Shown here piece by piece: positions 37,766-47,488 of a stretch of DNA of 64,000 nucleotides. The DNA lies in the NCBI RefSeq assembly GCF_000168715.1, contig NZ_AASE01000005.1, positions 2,969-66,968 on the forward strand. Direction: 5' to 3'. The notes under the pieces were generated by a model. It ran no database searches. It saw only the letters and a list, made by a program, of their open reading frames with translations, and was not told the origin of the DNA. This DNA comes from Chlorobium ferrooxidans DSM 13031 (lineage in GTDB: Bacteria > Bacteroidota > Chlorobiia > Chlorobiales > Chlorobiaceae). Within the stretch, counting starts at the first letter, position 1, and every line of letters starts with the position of its first letter. Position numbers and translations under genes: made by a program.

Positions 37766-37999
37766 ATGACTACAACTACCGTATTTATCAATAATCGCTC
37801 TCAGGCAGTCCGATTACCTGTTGATGTCCGGTTACCGGAAAATGTTAAAAAGGTAACGATCAGGGTAAAAGGCAATGAACGGATAATAGCTCCTGCCGGC
37901 CAGTCGTGGGAGAGTTTTTTCCTGGGCACGCAAAAGGTGACGGATGATTTTATGGAGGAACGTGACGATCAGGAACAATCAGAACGGGAAGCATTGTAA
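37766..37999 (+). CDS. vapB: VapB-like antitoxin
   Basis: A 77-aa protein with an AbrB-type swapped-hairpin N-terminus (MTTTTVFINNRSQAVRLPVDVRL) that binds DNA, and an acidic C-terminal tail (EERDDQEQ) that would inhibit the toxin. TGAGG at 37756-37760 supports the ATG at 37766 over the TTG at 37748. The stop TAA shares its last base with the ATG of the toxin (TAATG), which couples translation. Confidence 0.83.
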   Translation: MTTTTVFINNRSQAVRLPVDVRLPENVKKVTIRVKGNERIIAPAGQSWESFFLGTQKVTDDFMEERDDQEQSEREAL

Positions 38000-38400
38000 T
38001 GCTGCGCTATCTTCTTGATACCAATATTGTCATGTATACTCTTAAGCGTCGTCCAATCGAAGTATTGGAGGTGTTCAACAGAAACGCAGAGCGAATGGCC
38101 ATCTCGGCAATTACATTGTCCGAACTCTGTTATGGTGCGGAAAAGAGCAGCAATGTGAGTGCGAATCTTTCGGTGATTGAAGATTTTTGTAGCAGGCTTG
38201 AGGTTTTGCCATATGGCCCTAATGCATCATGGCATTATGGTGCTATACGTGCAACCCTTGCAAAAACCGGTCAGACAATCGGGGTTAATGATCTTCATAT
38301 CGCCGCTCACGCCCGCAGCGAAGGCCTGATTCTGGTTACCAACAACATCAAAGAGTTTATCCGTGTTCCTGCTCTGCAGATAGAGAACTGGGTACAGTAA
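37999..38400 (+). CDS. vapC: VapC-like PIN-domain toxin
   Basis: A 133-aa ribonuclease of the PIN fold. The metal-binding acids are D7 (LLDTNI), E43 (SELCYG) and D98 (GVNDLHIAAHA), and VTNNIKEF stands at the usual place for the last acid. Toxins of this type cleave RNA, usually tRNA. Antitoxin and toxin overlap by one base, so they are one operon, possibly autoregulated by VapB. Confidence 0.87.
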   Translation: MLRYLLDTNIVMYTLKRRPIEVLEVFNRNAERMAISAITLSELCYGAEKSSNVSANLSVIEDFCSRLEVLPYGPNASWHYGAIRATLAKTGQTIGVNDLHIAAHARSEGLILVTNNIKEFIRVPALQIENWVQ

Positions 38401-38432
38401 CCTGATCGTTTACTCTTCTTCTATTGTACCAT

Positions 38433-38555
38433 TCAAAATCCGGCATTCAGAATGCAATATCTCCTCAAGGTGTCATGCCGAACTGAAGGGAGGCATCTCT
38501 GTGCAATGCGGTTTGTGTTATGTAACTGTTACCGATGAATACCGTCCCCTCATTT
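38433..38555. repeat. 123-bp direct repeat, copy 2
   Basis: Same sequence as 34946-35068 with about five mismatches, same orientation. Here it is followed directly by the duplicated fragment of the old-yellow-enzyme gene, whereas copy 1 is followed by sequence like 38890-38960. Confidence 0.85.
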
Positions 38556-38562
38556 TTGGTTG

Positions 38563-38852
38563 CCCATACCCTCGGGCGTCGCCGAACGGATAAAACGGTT
38601 GCGAAGGGCTATGCCGCCGATATGCGCAGGTTCAAAGATTTCGAGGGATTCCGTCATGAAAGAGAAGAGTGATGAATGTCTTTTGACGTGGCTATATGGT
38701 CGATCCGGATAAAATAATGATATAACGCACAAAATTCACAGGATGGAGCATATGAGGGAGTGCCCTGGCATTACAGAGTGAAGCCGGTTCATATGTCCAG
38801 ACAATGCGGCGCATTGGTTTCTGACAGGAATGAATGTCGTCCCGGAATTCGG
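38563..38852 (-). pseudogene. Duplicated 5' fragment of the old-yellow-enzyme gene and its upstream region
   Basis: On the minus strand the frame from 38657 reads MTESLEIFEPAHIGGIALRN, almost identical to the start of the complete gene (37467), then breaks off after about 31 residues. The upstream 200 bases are also shared with 37468-37610, except for an extra 49 bases or so at about 38763-38810. Not functional; evidence of duplication or recombination at this site. Confidence 0.85.
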
Positions 38853-39068
38853 TCATCAGATTTTAATTGTTGTTTTCCCCCCTTCAGAAAGCTGTAACGC
38901 AAGCTCTTTCTTGTGCTTGGTGTGAATATTTTGTAAATAAGAAGTGTCGGCAGACGGAGTTGCGAGCATTCGTTTCATAATGCCTGTTGCCTGCATCATT
39001 GATTCACGACGATCACTCTTATACGACTTGATAGCATTGTACCAGCTTATAAATAAGGTGATAAGCAT
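38853..39068. other. Region upstream of the cas genes
   Basis: A/T-rich region that partly resembles 35090-35160 (near 38890-38960). AAGGTGAT at 39055-39062 is a likely ribosome site for cas1. A minus-strand ORF runs through here into cas1 and is probably spurious. A promoter for the cas operon should lie here, but none is clear. Confidence 0.45.
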
Positions 39069-40040
39069 ATGCAGGATATTTCCCCATCGGACCTTAAAAC
39101 AATATTGCATTCCAAACGGGCAAATATTTATTACCTGGAACATTGTCGTGTACTAACGAATGGTGGTCGAGTTGAATACTTAACCGATGCTGGTAAAGAC
39201 TCTCTATACTGGAATATTCCCATTGCTAATACTACGACGATACTTTTGGGTACGGGTACTTCAATTACGCAGGCGGCTATGCGTGGCTTAGCTAAAGCAG
39301 GAGTTTTGGTAGGGTTTTGTGGTGGTGGCGGGACCCCATTATTCAGCGCTAATGAATTTGATTTTGAAGTATCGTGGTTTTCGCCTCAGAGCGAGTATCG
39401 CCCCACAGAATACCTGCAATCCTGGGTTAAGTTTTGGTTCGATGACTCGCTACGCCTTGAGGCAGCAAAAGCCTTGCAACTGAAACGCTTGAACTTTATA
39501 CGTTCTCACTGGTTTCACCAAGAGTTGAGTGCTGATGGCTTTTTAATTGATCACGCAGAGTTGAAATATACCCTTGATAAATTTTGTGACGATCTGCCTT
39601 TAGCGCAAGATACCACGCAGTTGCTTACCATGGAGGCGCGTCTGAGTAAACTGCTTTTCAGGTTTGCCGCCAGAGCAGTCAGTTATGGTGGCTTCGTGCG
39701 ATCAAAGAGAGGCCAAGGCTCTGATCCAGCGAACAGGTTTCTCGATCATGGTAATTATCTGGCATATGGTTTGGGCGCTACAGGTACTTGGGTATTAGGT
39801 TTGCCACATGGTTTAGCGGTATTACATGGTAAAACACGTAGGGGAGGTCTTGTTTTTGATGCTGCGGATCTTGTAAAAGACTCGCTGGTTTTGCCGTTGG
39901 CTTTTATTTCTGCGGTACGTGGTGACGATGAAAGTGACTTTCGTCAGGCATGCATCAGGAGTTTCGTCAAACATGATGCTCTTGATTTTATAATTGATTC
40001 TTTAAAGGAGATCGCTTTAACTACCGGGGGAGCAAAATGA
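39069..40040 (+). CDS. cas1: CRISPR-associated endonuclease Cas1, type I-F
   Basis: Integrase that, with Cas2-3, inserts new spacers at the leader end. The 323-aa protein has the metal-binding triad expected for Cas1: E189 (TMEARLSKLLF), H253 (AVLHGKTRRG) and an Asp in FDAADLVKD (264 or 267). Spacing matches the I-F enzyme of Pseudomonas as I remember it. The stop overlaps the next start (ATGA at 40037), so translation is coupled to cas2-3. Confidence 0.95.
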   Translation: MQDISPSDLKTILHSKRANIYYLEHCRVLTNGGRVEYLTDAGKDSLYWNIPIANTTTILLGTGTSITQAAMRGLAKAGVLVGFCGGGGTPLFSANEFDFEVSWFSPQSEYRPTEYLQSWVKFWFDDSLRLEAAKALQLKRLNFIRSHWFHQELSADGFLIDHAELKYTLDKFCDDLPLAQDTTQLLTMEARLSKLLFRFAARAVSYGGFVRSKRGQGSDPANRFLDHGNYLAYGLGATGTWVLGLPHGLAVLHGKTRRGGLVFDAADLVKDSLVLPLAFISAVRGDDESDFRQACIRSFVKHDALDFIIDSLKEIALTTGGAK

Positions 40041-43000
40041 ATGTTTTGTTCGTATCGGAATGCTCTAAAAATGCCCTACCTGAAACTCGCAGGATTCTTG
40101 ACCAGTTTGCCGAGCGGTTTGGCAGCCGTACATGGCAAACACACATCACGATGGAAGGCCTCAATACCGTAAAAAAATTACTGAAACGTACGGCAAGGAG
40201 AAACAGCGCAATTGCATGTCACTGGATTCGGGGTCGGGATCGCACAGATTTGGTTTGGATTGTTGGGAATGCCTCTCAGTTTAATGAGCGTGGTATGGTT
40301 CCTACAAACAGTACAGAGCGTGATGTGTTACGAAAAAAAGATGAAAATGACTGGCATACCATACAGGATATCAAGATTTTGGCGTCAATCAGCGCACTTT
40401 TTCATGATTTCGGCAAAGCAAATCAAGGTTTCCAGAAAAAGCTTACCAGTAAAAAGCCTCTTGCTGACGCTTACCGCCATGAGTGGGTTTCATTGCGTCT
40501 ATTTCAGGCATTTGTCACCAAAGCGATCATTGGTTTTGCTGATGATAATCGTGCAAAAGATATCGCTTGGTTAACCTGTTTGGCTGACCTTGGGAAGGGT
40601 AAGTCCGGCAAAGAACCGAATACTTTTTTTAACGCACTGGTTAAGGATGGCTTGGAAGACAATGCCCCAGTTAGTCCGTTTACAACGTTGCCGCCGTTGG
40701 CTCAAGCAATAGCCTGGCTTATTGTAACCCATCATCAACTGCCAAAACAACAGTGGCAACAATTGGATGGCCGGTTGCAAAAACCTCAGTTCAATCCAAA
40801 GCGGCTTAACTCTTTACTGGGGCAATTAGGTCCGGAGTGGAACGCGTCTCGTACTGAAGCGAGTAAACAGGAGAAGAGCCCTTTTTGGGCATTTAACAAA
40901 CTGCCGATTAACAGCGTTCAGTGGCAAATACGTGCCCGATATCTGGCTGATTCAGCATTAAAACAGCCCGGTCTGCTTTCTGCAAACTGGCTGGACAATA
41001 TCTACTCATTGCATCTTGCTCGGTTGGGACTGATGCTGGCTGATCATTACTATTCCAGTTTGCCTGAACAACCTGAACTCGGTGATGTCGGGTTTCCGCT
41101 CTTCGCCAATACTGACCGTGACACTGGTAAATGTAAACAGCGACTTGATGAGCATTTGCTTGGCGTGGAAAATAATGCCAGGAGGGTTGTGCAACTGCTG
41201 CCAATGCTTGAGCGATCTTTGCCACGGATTGCTCGACACAAAGGGTTTAAACAACGCTCAATTGATGAACGATATCTTTGGCAGGATAATGCCTATGACC
41301 TTGCCTGTTCAATACGTGGACAGGCAGTTACTAATGGCTTTTTTGGTATTAATATGGCTTCTACGGGCAGCGGTAAAACGTTTGCCAACGCCAGAATCAT
41401 GTATGGCCTGGCAGATCCGCTAATCGGTGCCAGATTTACTATTGCTTTGGGTTTACGGACGTTAACCTTGCAAACGGGCGAAGCATATCGAACACGACTT
41501 GGATTAGAATCTGATGACTTGGCGGTTATGGTTGGCTCCTCAGCCGTTAAGACGTTGTTTTCACTGGAATCAGATACAAAGCAGGAAATTCAGAGTCAGG
41601 CAACTGGTTCAGAATCGGCTGAATTGCTGTTACCGGATAGCTATAATTATGTTCATTTTGATGGCGCTTTGGATATTGGCCCTCTGAAACGCTGGATCCA
41701 AACCACGCCTTCTGCTCAGTCCTTGATTGCCGCACCTATTCTTACCTGTACGATCGATCATCTTATCGGAGCAACCGAAGCGACAAAAGGGGGAGGGCAG
41801 ATTGCCCCGATGCTGCGCTTATTGACGTCAGATCTGGTTTTGGATGAACCGGATGATTTTGATATAGCTGATCTACCAGCCTTGACCCGACTGGTACATT
41901 GGGCTGGTTTGCTGGGTTGCAAAATCCTTCTCTCATCGGCAACACTTCCTCCCTCTTTGGTTGAAGGCTTGTTTAAGGCATACAGTGCCGGGCGAGCTGA
42001 ATTTCAAAAAGCAAGAGGTATTCCCGGGCTGCCAGTTAATATCTGCTGTGCATGGTTCGATGAACATAAAAACAGCGCTATATCCAGTTGTCATCATGAA
42101 TCTTCGAGTTTTCGTCAAACACATGACAAGTTTGTTGCCTCACGTCTTAAAAAATTGAGTACAGCGCCAGTCCGGCGGCGAGCGATCATCGTGCCGTTAA
42201 CAAGCGATAACAAGCAACAGAATAGTATACGGGCAGATGTCGCCAAGCAGCTTTATACCCTGTTGCACCAGTTACATAAGGATCATCACAGTGTTGACCC
42301 TCAGACACAAAAGAAGGTAAGTTTTGGATTGATACGGCTGGCCAATATTGATCCTCTCATTGACATTGCCCAAACTCTTTTTTCTCTTGGTGCCGAGCAA
42401 AATCACCAGATCAGGCTCTGCTGTTATCATTCCCATCACCCCTTGTTGGTTCGTTCAAATATTGAATCAAGCCTTGACCGTTTGCTTGATCGCAAAGAGC
42501 CCGAGAAGATTTTTCAGGATCCATTGCTGCGAACAATGATTGACGCAACCAGTGAAGACAATCTTCTTATTGTGGTTTTGGCAACGCCGGTAGCAGAAGT
42601 GGGTCGAGATCATGATTACGATTGGGCTATTGTGGAACCCTCGTCAATGCGTTCAATCATTCAGTTGGCTGGCCGGGTTAAGCGCCATAGACCTGAACCC
42701 TGTGTTACGCCAAATATCTATCTTTTGGGTACCAATATTAAAAGCCTTGAACACCGAAAGGGCAAGGCGACTTATTGCCGTCCTGGGTTTGAGACGGAAT
42801 CTTTTTTGCTCAACACACATGATCTTGAAAATCTCTTAAATCCAGAGCAATACGTCGAAATTGATGCTTCACCGAGAATTATGGCAAGCAAAACCCTTTT
42901 GCCGAAAGATAATCTGGCTGATCTTGAACATGCAAGATTACAAGCATTGATGCTTGGTCAGGATAATGTTTTTGATGTTCCGGTCAATATATGGTGGGAA

Positions 43001-43363
43001 TCTCAGGCGGTTTTGGCCGGTGAGTGGCAAAGGGCAACACCATTCAGAAATGATCCGCTGGGTAGACAACGGTTCGGGCTGCTCCTTGATGAATATGAGG
43101 AAGTCGCTTGTTTTTATGATCTGGAAGGGGCTATTCCAAAGGCTACTGATGGACTGTTTCCACGCATGGAGCTGGTAAAAGGTGAGCGCATAAACCCTTT
43201 TATAGAATCGGATTACCTGACAATGGTAAACACTTTGGCTGAACGCTTGTCAATTGACCGTAGAACATGCGCACTTCGCTTTGGGTGGGTGGATCTGCCA
43301 AAAAGAGGTGCTGAGCAAGGATGGCAGTACCATCATGTCCTGGGATTTCGCAGATTTTGCTGA
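40037..43363 (+). CDS. cas3: Cas2-Cas3 fusion nuclease-helicase, type I-F
   Basis: A 1108-aa fusion that marks subtype I-F. Residues 1-95 form the Cas2 domain; the HD nuclease has H123-D124 in ALFHDFGKAN; the helicase shows Walker A STGSGKTF (442-449), DEPD (603-606), SSAT (633-636) and motif VI QLAGRVKRHR (876-885). After Cascade binds a target, it nicks and degrades the DNA; with Cas1 it adds spacers. All catalytic motifs are intact, so the system should be functional. Confidence 0.95.
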   Translation: MNVLFVSECSKNALPETRRILDQFAERFGSRTWQTHITMEGLNTVKKLLKRTARRNSAIACHWIRGRDRTDLVWIVGNASQFNERGMVPTNSTERDVLRKKDENDWHTIQDIKILASISALFHDFGKANQGFQKKLTSKKPLADAYRHEWVSLRLFQAFVTKAIIGFADDNRAKDIAWLTCLADLGKGKSGKEPNTFFNALVKDGLEDNAPVSPFTTLPPLAQAIAWLIVTHHQLPKQQWQQLDGRLQKPQFNPKRLNSLLGQLGPEWNASRTEASKQEKSPFWAFNKLPINSVQWQIRARYLADSALKQPGLLSANWLDNIYSLHLARLGLMLADHYYSSLPEQPELGDVGFPLFANTDRDTGKCKQRLDEHLLGVENNARRVVQLLPMLERSLPRIARHKGFKQRSIDERYLWQDNAYDLACSIRGQAVTNGFFGINMASTGSGKTFANARIMYGLADPLIGARFTIALGLRTLTLQTGEAYRTRLGLESDDLAVMVGSSAVKTLFSLESDTKQEIQSQATGSESAELLLPDSYNYVHFDGALDIGPLKRWIQTTPSAQSLIAAPILTCTIDHLIGATEATKGGGQIAPMLRLLTSDLVLDEPDDFDIADLPALTRLVHWAGLLGCKILLSSATLPPSLVEGLFKAYSAGRAEFQKARGIPGLPVNICCAWFDEHKNSAISSCHHESSSFRQTHDKFVASRLKKLSTAPVRRRAIIVPLTSDNKQQNSIRADVAKQLYTLLHQLHKDHHSVDPQTQKKVSFGLIRLANIDPLIDIAQTLFSLGAEQNHQIRLCCYHSHHPLLVRSNIESSLDRLLDRKEPEKIFQDPLLRTMIDATSEDNLLIVVLATPVAEVGRDHDYDWAIVEPSSMRSIIQLAGRVKRHRPEPCVTPNIYLLGTNIKSLEHRKGKATYCRPGFETESFLLNTHDLENLLNPEQYVEIDASPRIMASKTLLPKDNLADLEHARLQALMLGQDNVFDVPVNIWWESQAVLAGEWQRATPFRNDPLGRQRFGLLLDEYEEVACFYDLEGAIPKATDGLFPRMELVKGERINPFIESDYLTMVNTLAERLSIDRRTCALRFGWVDLPKRGAEQGWQYHHVLGFRRFC

Positions 43364-43422
43364 AGAAATAACGTGACCGAGAGAAGAAGACGCAATCAAG
43401 AACTCTTAAATGACCGAATGAA

Positions 43423-44772
43423 ATGGAACAAAACAACTCTGTTATGACCGAGGCGGCGGCTTTAAAGGATTTGATGCACAATTTTCTGCAGGAACGACTT
43501 GATAAAAAACTCGATGAGCTACAAAAGGAGGAACATAAAAAAAGCGCGACGATCATCCTTGATGAGGAGCTTGAAAAACTCAAAGATAAATATGAGGGAA
43601 AAAAGCAATCCCTGATTGAAAGCTATCAGCTCGAAGTATGGCTTGACGATGCAGCGAAACGTGTAAGGCAAATAACACTCGTGACTCATGCCATCAAATA
43701 TCAAAATCCTGATGCAAAGGGGAGTTCTCTGTATGCAGCAATGGAAGAGAGAGATTCATTTTGTGTATCTACAGCATGCTTAGAGCATCCGGCTAATGAT
43801 GTCGTTGGTAATGCCGCAGCATTGGATGTATACAAGTTTTTACAACTGAGTTTGAGTGATAACGGGGAGACTATTCTGTCCCGGATTTTTCGTAACGATG
43901 AAGCTTTACGTGCAGCATTGCCTGCTTCAGATGAGAAAAAAGAGAGGTGGTTCCAAGAGTTTAGTGCTATCAGGAGTCCTAAAATACTACCAACCACACA
44001 TACCTTAGCAAAACAGCTTTACTTCCCGGTAGGTGATGGTAAATATCATCTGTTGGCCCCCTTATTTCCGTCCGCTTTGGCACATGAGGTTTACCTGAAG
44101 GTTCAAACCCGCTTTGATGATGAAACCAAAGAGGCACGCAAAGCAAAGCGGGAGAGCAGATATCATCCACATGGTTATCGCGACTATCCGAATCTGGCTG
44201 TTCAGAATTTTGGCGGAACCAAGCCACAAAATATTTCTCAGTTAAACAGTGAGCGCAGAGGGCAGGCTTTTTTGCTGCCATCACTTCCACCCATATGGCA
44301 CTCTTCGGCAGTTCGTCCGCCCCTTGGAGTTGAATCTGTATTCCCGAAAATATTTGCAGGCAGGGTAAAGCGTCTTACCCATGAACTCAAGAACTTTTTG
44401 GTAAAGGTACAAGATCGCGAGAGTAATGCTGAGATGCGTCAAACAAGAGTGGAATTAGTTGGAAAAATTATAGACGAGTTACTACAGTACTCCTCGGAGG
44501 TTCAAGGCTTACCTCCAGGTTGGTCAACAAAGCCTGAGTGTCTGCTTGAAAAGGCACAGTTGTTCTGGTTGGATCCAGAACGAACTGATGACGAATGGCA
44601 ACAGCAAAGGGAAGCAACAGGTTGGGAACAGCAGATAATCTATGAGTTTGCCAACTGGCTGAATGCAACCTTGCAAACTGATTATCTCCGATTTGGCGAT
44701 GATGAGCGACAGGAATGGAAAAAACTTTTACAAAAAGAGCTGGCATGGCTCACACCGGAGAAAGCTCTATGA
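43423..44772 (+). CDS. csy1: Type I-F Cascade subunit Csy1 (Cas8f)
   Basis: A 449-aa large subunit that recognises the PAM and the crRNA 5' end. The N-terminal 70 residues are a Lys/Glu-rich helix (ERLDKKLDELQKEEHKK), typical of Csy1, followed by FGGTKPQNISQLN, the family hallmark. Position between cas2-3 and csy2 is canonical. The stop TGA shares bases with the next ATG at 44769, so these genes are coupled. Confidence 0.93.
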   Translation: MEQNNSVMTEAAALKDLMHNFLQERLDKKLDELQKEEHKKSATIILDEELEKLKDKYEGKKQSLIESYQLEVWLDDAAKRVRQITLVTHAIKYQNPDAKGSSLYAAMEERDSFCVSTACLEHPANDVVGNAAALDVYKFLQLSLSDNGETILSRIFRNDEALRAALPASDEKKERWFQEFSAIRSPKILPTTHTLAKQLYFPVGDGKYHLLAPLFPSALAHEVYLKVQTRFDDETKEARKAKRESRYHPHGYRDYPNLAVQNFGGTKPQNISQLNSERRGQAFLLPSLPPIWHSSAVRPPLGVESVFPKIFAGRVKRLTHELKNFLVKVQDRESNAEMRQTRVELVGKIIDELLQYSSEVQGLPPGWSTKPECLLEKAQLFWLDPERTDDEWQQQREATGWEQQIIYEFANWLNATLQTDYLRFGDDERQEWKKLLQKELAWLTPEKAL

Positions 44773-45704
44773 ACCAGAATCCTGATGCGTTATTGGTATT
44801 GCCCTGGTTGCGGGTTCAAAACGCGAACTGTATTTCCAGCCCGTTGACCTGGGGGTTTCCTGCCATGTCAGCCATCCTTGGCTTTGTACACTCCCTGGAG
44901 CGTAAACTAAAACCACGATACACGGATCTGGGTTTTAGTGGTGTGGCTGTAATCTGCCATCGTTTTGAACCACAGATATATTCGCCTGATCGTGGTGATA
45001 AAGTTTTCCGCTTAACCCGTAATCCGCTCAACGAGAAAGGGGAGTCACCTTCTTTTGCTGAGGAAGGTCGAGCGCATATTACCATAAGTTTGTTAATTCA
45101 GGTTAAGAGTGAAAATTATTCAAACAATCTGAATCTATCCCAAAAAGAAGAAATGGCGGAGGAGATATTAAAGACTGCGCAAGGGTTACGACTTGCAGGA
45201 GGAAGCATCTTGTCTCCATTTACGAAAAAGTCGAAGGTTCGGTTGAGCGATTGGGATGTTATCGGGGATGCGCTTAAAGCTGAACTTCGTCGTTTATTGC
45301 CGGGCTTTTTACTGACCAGCAGAGAAGATCTGCTGAGCGAACGTACCACAGAATTGCAAACACTCGATCCTGAAGCAACATCTCTCGATGCGTTGCTTGA
45401 TTTTTCCAGTCTCAACTATGAACCGATCAGTACGGAGCCCGATGCAGATGTTGTTGAATGGCAAGTACGTAAAAAACCTGGTTGGATTGTTCCTATTCCA
45501 GTTGGATACCGCTCTATTTCAACATGTTATGGTGCGGGGGAGGTTCTTAATGCTCGTGACACTGAAACTCCATTTTCCTTTGTTGAATGCATCTTTTCTC
45601 TGGGGCAATGGATCAGCCCGCATCGCTTAACCGATGCCGGAAAGATTTTCTGGAAGCATGAGGCTGATGTGGAAAAAGGCCTTTACCGCTGCATTTGTTC
45701 GTAA
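44769..45704 (+). CDS. csy2: Type I-F Cascade subunit Csy2 (Cas5f)
   Basis: A 311-aa RAMP-type subunit that pairs with Csy1 at the crRNA 5' handle. The start MNQNPDALLVLPWLRVQNAN and the sequence SPLTWGFPAM are typical. The ATG at 44769 overlaps the csy1 stop (ATGA) and is preferred to the upstream in-frame ATG at 44715 that lies inside csy1. Length is near the usual 310-330 aa. Confidence 0.93.
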   Translation: MNQNPDALLVLPWLRVQNANCISSPLTWGFPAMSAILGFVHSLERKLKPRYTDLGFSGVAVICHRFEPQIYSPDRGDKVFRLTRNPLNEKGESPSFAEEGRAHITISLLIQVKSENYSNNLNLSQKEEMAEEILKTAQGLRLAGGSILSPFTKKSKVRLSDWDVIGDALKAELRRLLPGFLLTSREDLLSERTTELQTLDPEATSLDALLDFSSLNYEPISTEPDADVVEWQVRKKPGWIVPIPVGYRSISTCYGAGEVLNARDTETPFSFVECIFSLGQWISPHRLTDAGKIFWKHEADVEKGLYRCICS

Positions 45705-45746
45705 CAATAATTTTTTATAACCGCAATAATTTAAAGAAGGTGAACC

Positions 45747-46793
45747 ATGGCTGACATTAAAACCGCTTCAGTATTGGCTTTTGAACGTAAACTTGATCCT
45801 TCGGATGCCTTGTTTTTTGCCGGAAAATGGGCAGAGCGATCTGATTCCCACAAATGGCCACCAATAACAATTCGTGAAAAAGCAGTGCGCGGTACTATCT
45901 CTAATCGGCTTAAAGCTAAAGATTCCGATCCAGCAAAACTTGATGCTGCCATTGAAAATCCGAATCTTCAGCGTGTGGACGTGGCAACGTTACCAAATGA
46001 TTGTGATACCCTGAAGGTTCGCTTTACCCTGCGGGTTTTAGGTGGTGCTGGCACTCCTTCAGCTTGTAATAATTCAGCATACAGAGAAAAACTGAGCCAG
46101 ATTGTTCAGGGTTATGTGCAGGAAAAAGGATTTGGCGAACTTTCACTGCGCTATGCCTACAATCTTGCCAATGGCCGGTTTCTATGGCGCAATCGTTTGG
46201 GTGCAGAGGCTATTGAGGTGTTGGTTAGTAACCGAGATGGTGAGAATGCGAAAACATGGGATTTCGATGCCTTGAAATTCGGATTGCGTAATTTTGACGT
46301 TCCCCCGGTGTCCAATGAAGCCATAAAAGATTTAAGCACCGTAATTGAATCAGGGCTTGGGGGTGATGGTTATGTGTTATTGGATGTCGTGGCTTTTGTT
46401 CGCATCGGAGATGGTCAGGAAGTTTACCCAAGCCAGGAATTAATTTTAGATAAGGGGAGTTCCGGCAAAGGCCAAAAGAGCAAAACGCTCTATGCGATAG
46501 CAGATATTGCAGCCATGCACTCCCAGAAAATCGGTAATGCTTTGCGTACCATTGATACTTGGTATCCTAACGCAAACGACCCAGATAGTGTAGGACCTAT
46601 TGCTGTCGAACCATATGGCTCTGTCACTACTGTTGGGAAAGCATACCGTCAACCTAAAGAAAAAGCTGATTTCTATTCTTTACTTGATGCCTGGGCAACT
46701 CGCGACAAAGCCCCCGCTGAAGAGGGAGCCCAGCATTTCGTGATGGCAACGCTGATAAGAGGCGGAGTGTTCGGCGAAAGCGAAAAGGAGTGA
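45747..46793 (+). CDS. csy3: Type I-F Cascade backbone Csy3 (Cas7f)
   Basis: A 348-aa backbone subunit, usually six copies per complex, that wraps the crRNA spacer. The start [20 protein letters not shown] and [13 protein letters not shown]-like segment are typical of Cas7f. AAGGTG before the ATG at 45747 supports the start. Four bases separate it from cas6f. Confidence 0.94.
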   Translation: MADIKTASVLAFERKLDPSDALFFAGKWAERSDSHKWPPITIREKAVRGTISNRLKAKDSDPAKLDAAIENPNLQRVDVATLPNDCDTLKVRFTLRVLGGAGTPSACNNSAYREKLSQIVQGYVQEKGFGELSLRYAYNLANGRFLWRNRLGAEAIEVLVSNRDGENAKTWDFDALKFGLRNFDVPPVSNEAIKDLSTVIESGLGGDGYVLLDVVAFVRIGDGQEVYPSQELILDKGSSGKGQKSKTLYAIADIAAMHSQKIGNALRTIDTWYPNANDPDSVGPIAVEPYGSVTTVGKAYRQPKEKADFYSLLDAWATRDKAPAEEGAQHFVMATLIRGGVFGESEKE

Positions 46794-46797
46794 AAAT

Positions 46798-47358
46798 ATG
46801 AGTCATTATATAGAGTTTCGGATTCTCCCTGACCCGGAGTTTCCTGCAAGCATCATTATGAATCTCCTTTACAACAAGTTGCACAAGGCTCTGGTTCAGA
46901 CGGGCAGCACCGATATTGGTGTGAGTTTTCCTGACTTCGACAATAAGAGAAACCGACTCGGAGAGCGATTAAGATTGCATGGCAGGGAAGTTCATATAAA
47001 ATATTTGATAAACAATCTTTCATTGGCAGCACTTCTGGATCATCTGCGTGTGGGTGATGTTCAAGAGGTGCCAACGAGAGTCAGGCATGTTTCGGTGAAG
47101 CGGATACAATGTAAAAGCAGTGCGGAGCGAATAAGGCGACGACAAATCAAGCGTCATCAACTTTCTGATGAAGATGCACTGACCCATATTCCGGATTCTA
47201 TTCAGAAACAATTAACCCTGCCTTATGTGACATTGAAAAGTGACAGCACTGGACAATCTTTTCGGTTATTTATTGATCAGCAGATAGCGGAAAATCCTGT
47301 GACTGGCACATTTAATGCCTATGCTTTAAGCAATGGGGCAACCGTCCCGATGTTTTAA
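46798..47358 (+). CDS. cas6f: Cas6f/Csy4 CRISPR RNA endoribonuclease
   Basis: A 186-aa protein that cuts the repeat hairpin to make crRNA and stays bound. It has the catalytic His at exactly residue 29 (NKLHKAL), as in Pseudomonas Csy4; an arginine-rich helix (RIRRRQIKRHQLSDED) that holds the major groove; and the C-terminal G-rich segment GTFNAYALSNGATVPMF. Repeats downstream have the matching 5-bp stem. Last cas gene, directly before the leader. Confidence 0.95.
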   Translation: MSHYIEFRILPDPEFPASIIMNLLYNKLHKALVQTGSTDIGVSFPDFDNKRNRLGERLRLHGREVHIKYLINNLSLAALLDHLRVGDVQEVPTRVRHVSVKRIQCKSSAERIRRRQIKRHQLSDEDALTHIPDSIQKQLTLPYVTLKSDSTGQSFRLFIDQQIAENPVTGTFNAYALSNGATVPMF

Positions 47359-47488
47359 CCCTTTTTTTATCGGCATCCTGTTGCTCGTTAATAGATCAGG
47401 GTAAAAAGATCATTCTCCAAAAAGGGTGTTTCGCTTAAATAACCAGATAAACTCTTTTTGGAGAATGGTTTATTTGAAAATATTTGTA
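47359..47488 (+). promoter_or_regulatory. CRISPR leader
   Basis: 130 bases between cas6f and the first repeat, A/T-rich. The terminal-base variant is near the far end (repeat 108), which supports this side as the leader and growth end. A perfect inverted repeat lies within (47411-47467). The array is transcribed on the plus strand from here. Confidence 0.8.
47411..47467. repeat. Perfect 14-bp inverted repeat in the CRISPR leader
   Basis: CATTCTCCAAAAAG (47411-47424) is the exact reverse complement of CTTTTTGGAGAATG (47454-47467), separated by 29 nt and ending 21 nt before the first repeat. Could be a factor-binding site for spacer insertion or an RNA hairpin. Confidence 0.8.

Noticed and set aside
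39028-39053. TTGATA and TATAAA upstream of cas1 as a promoter
   Set aside because: Spacing is only 14 nt, too short for a normal sigma-70 promoter.
38856-39143. 95-aa minus-strand frame over the cas1 start
   Set aside because: Overlaps cas1 and has no recognisable motif; part of the repeat-like upstream region.
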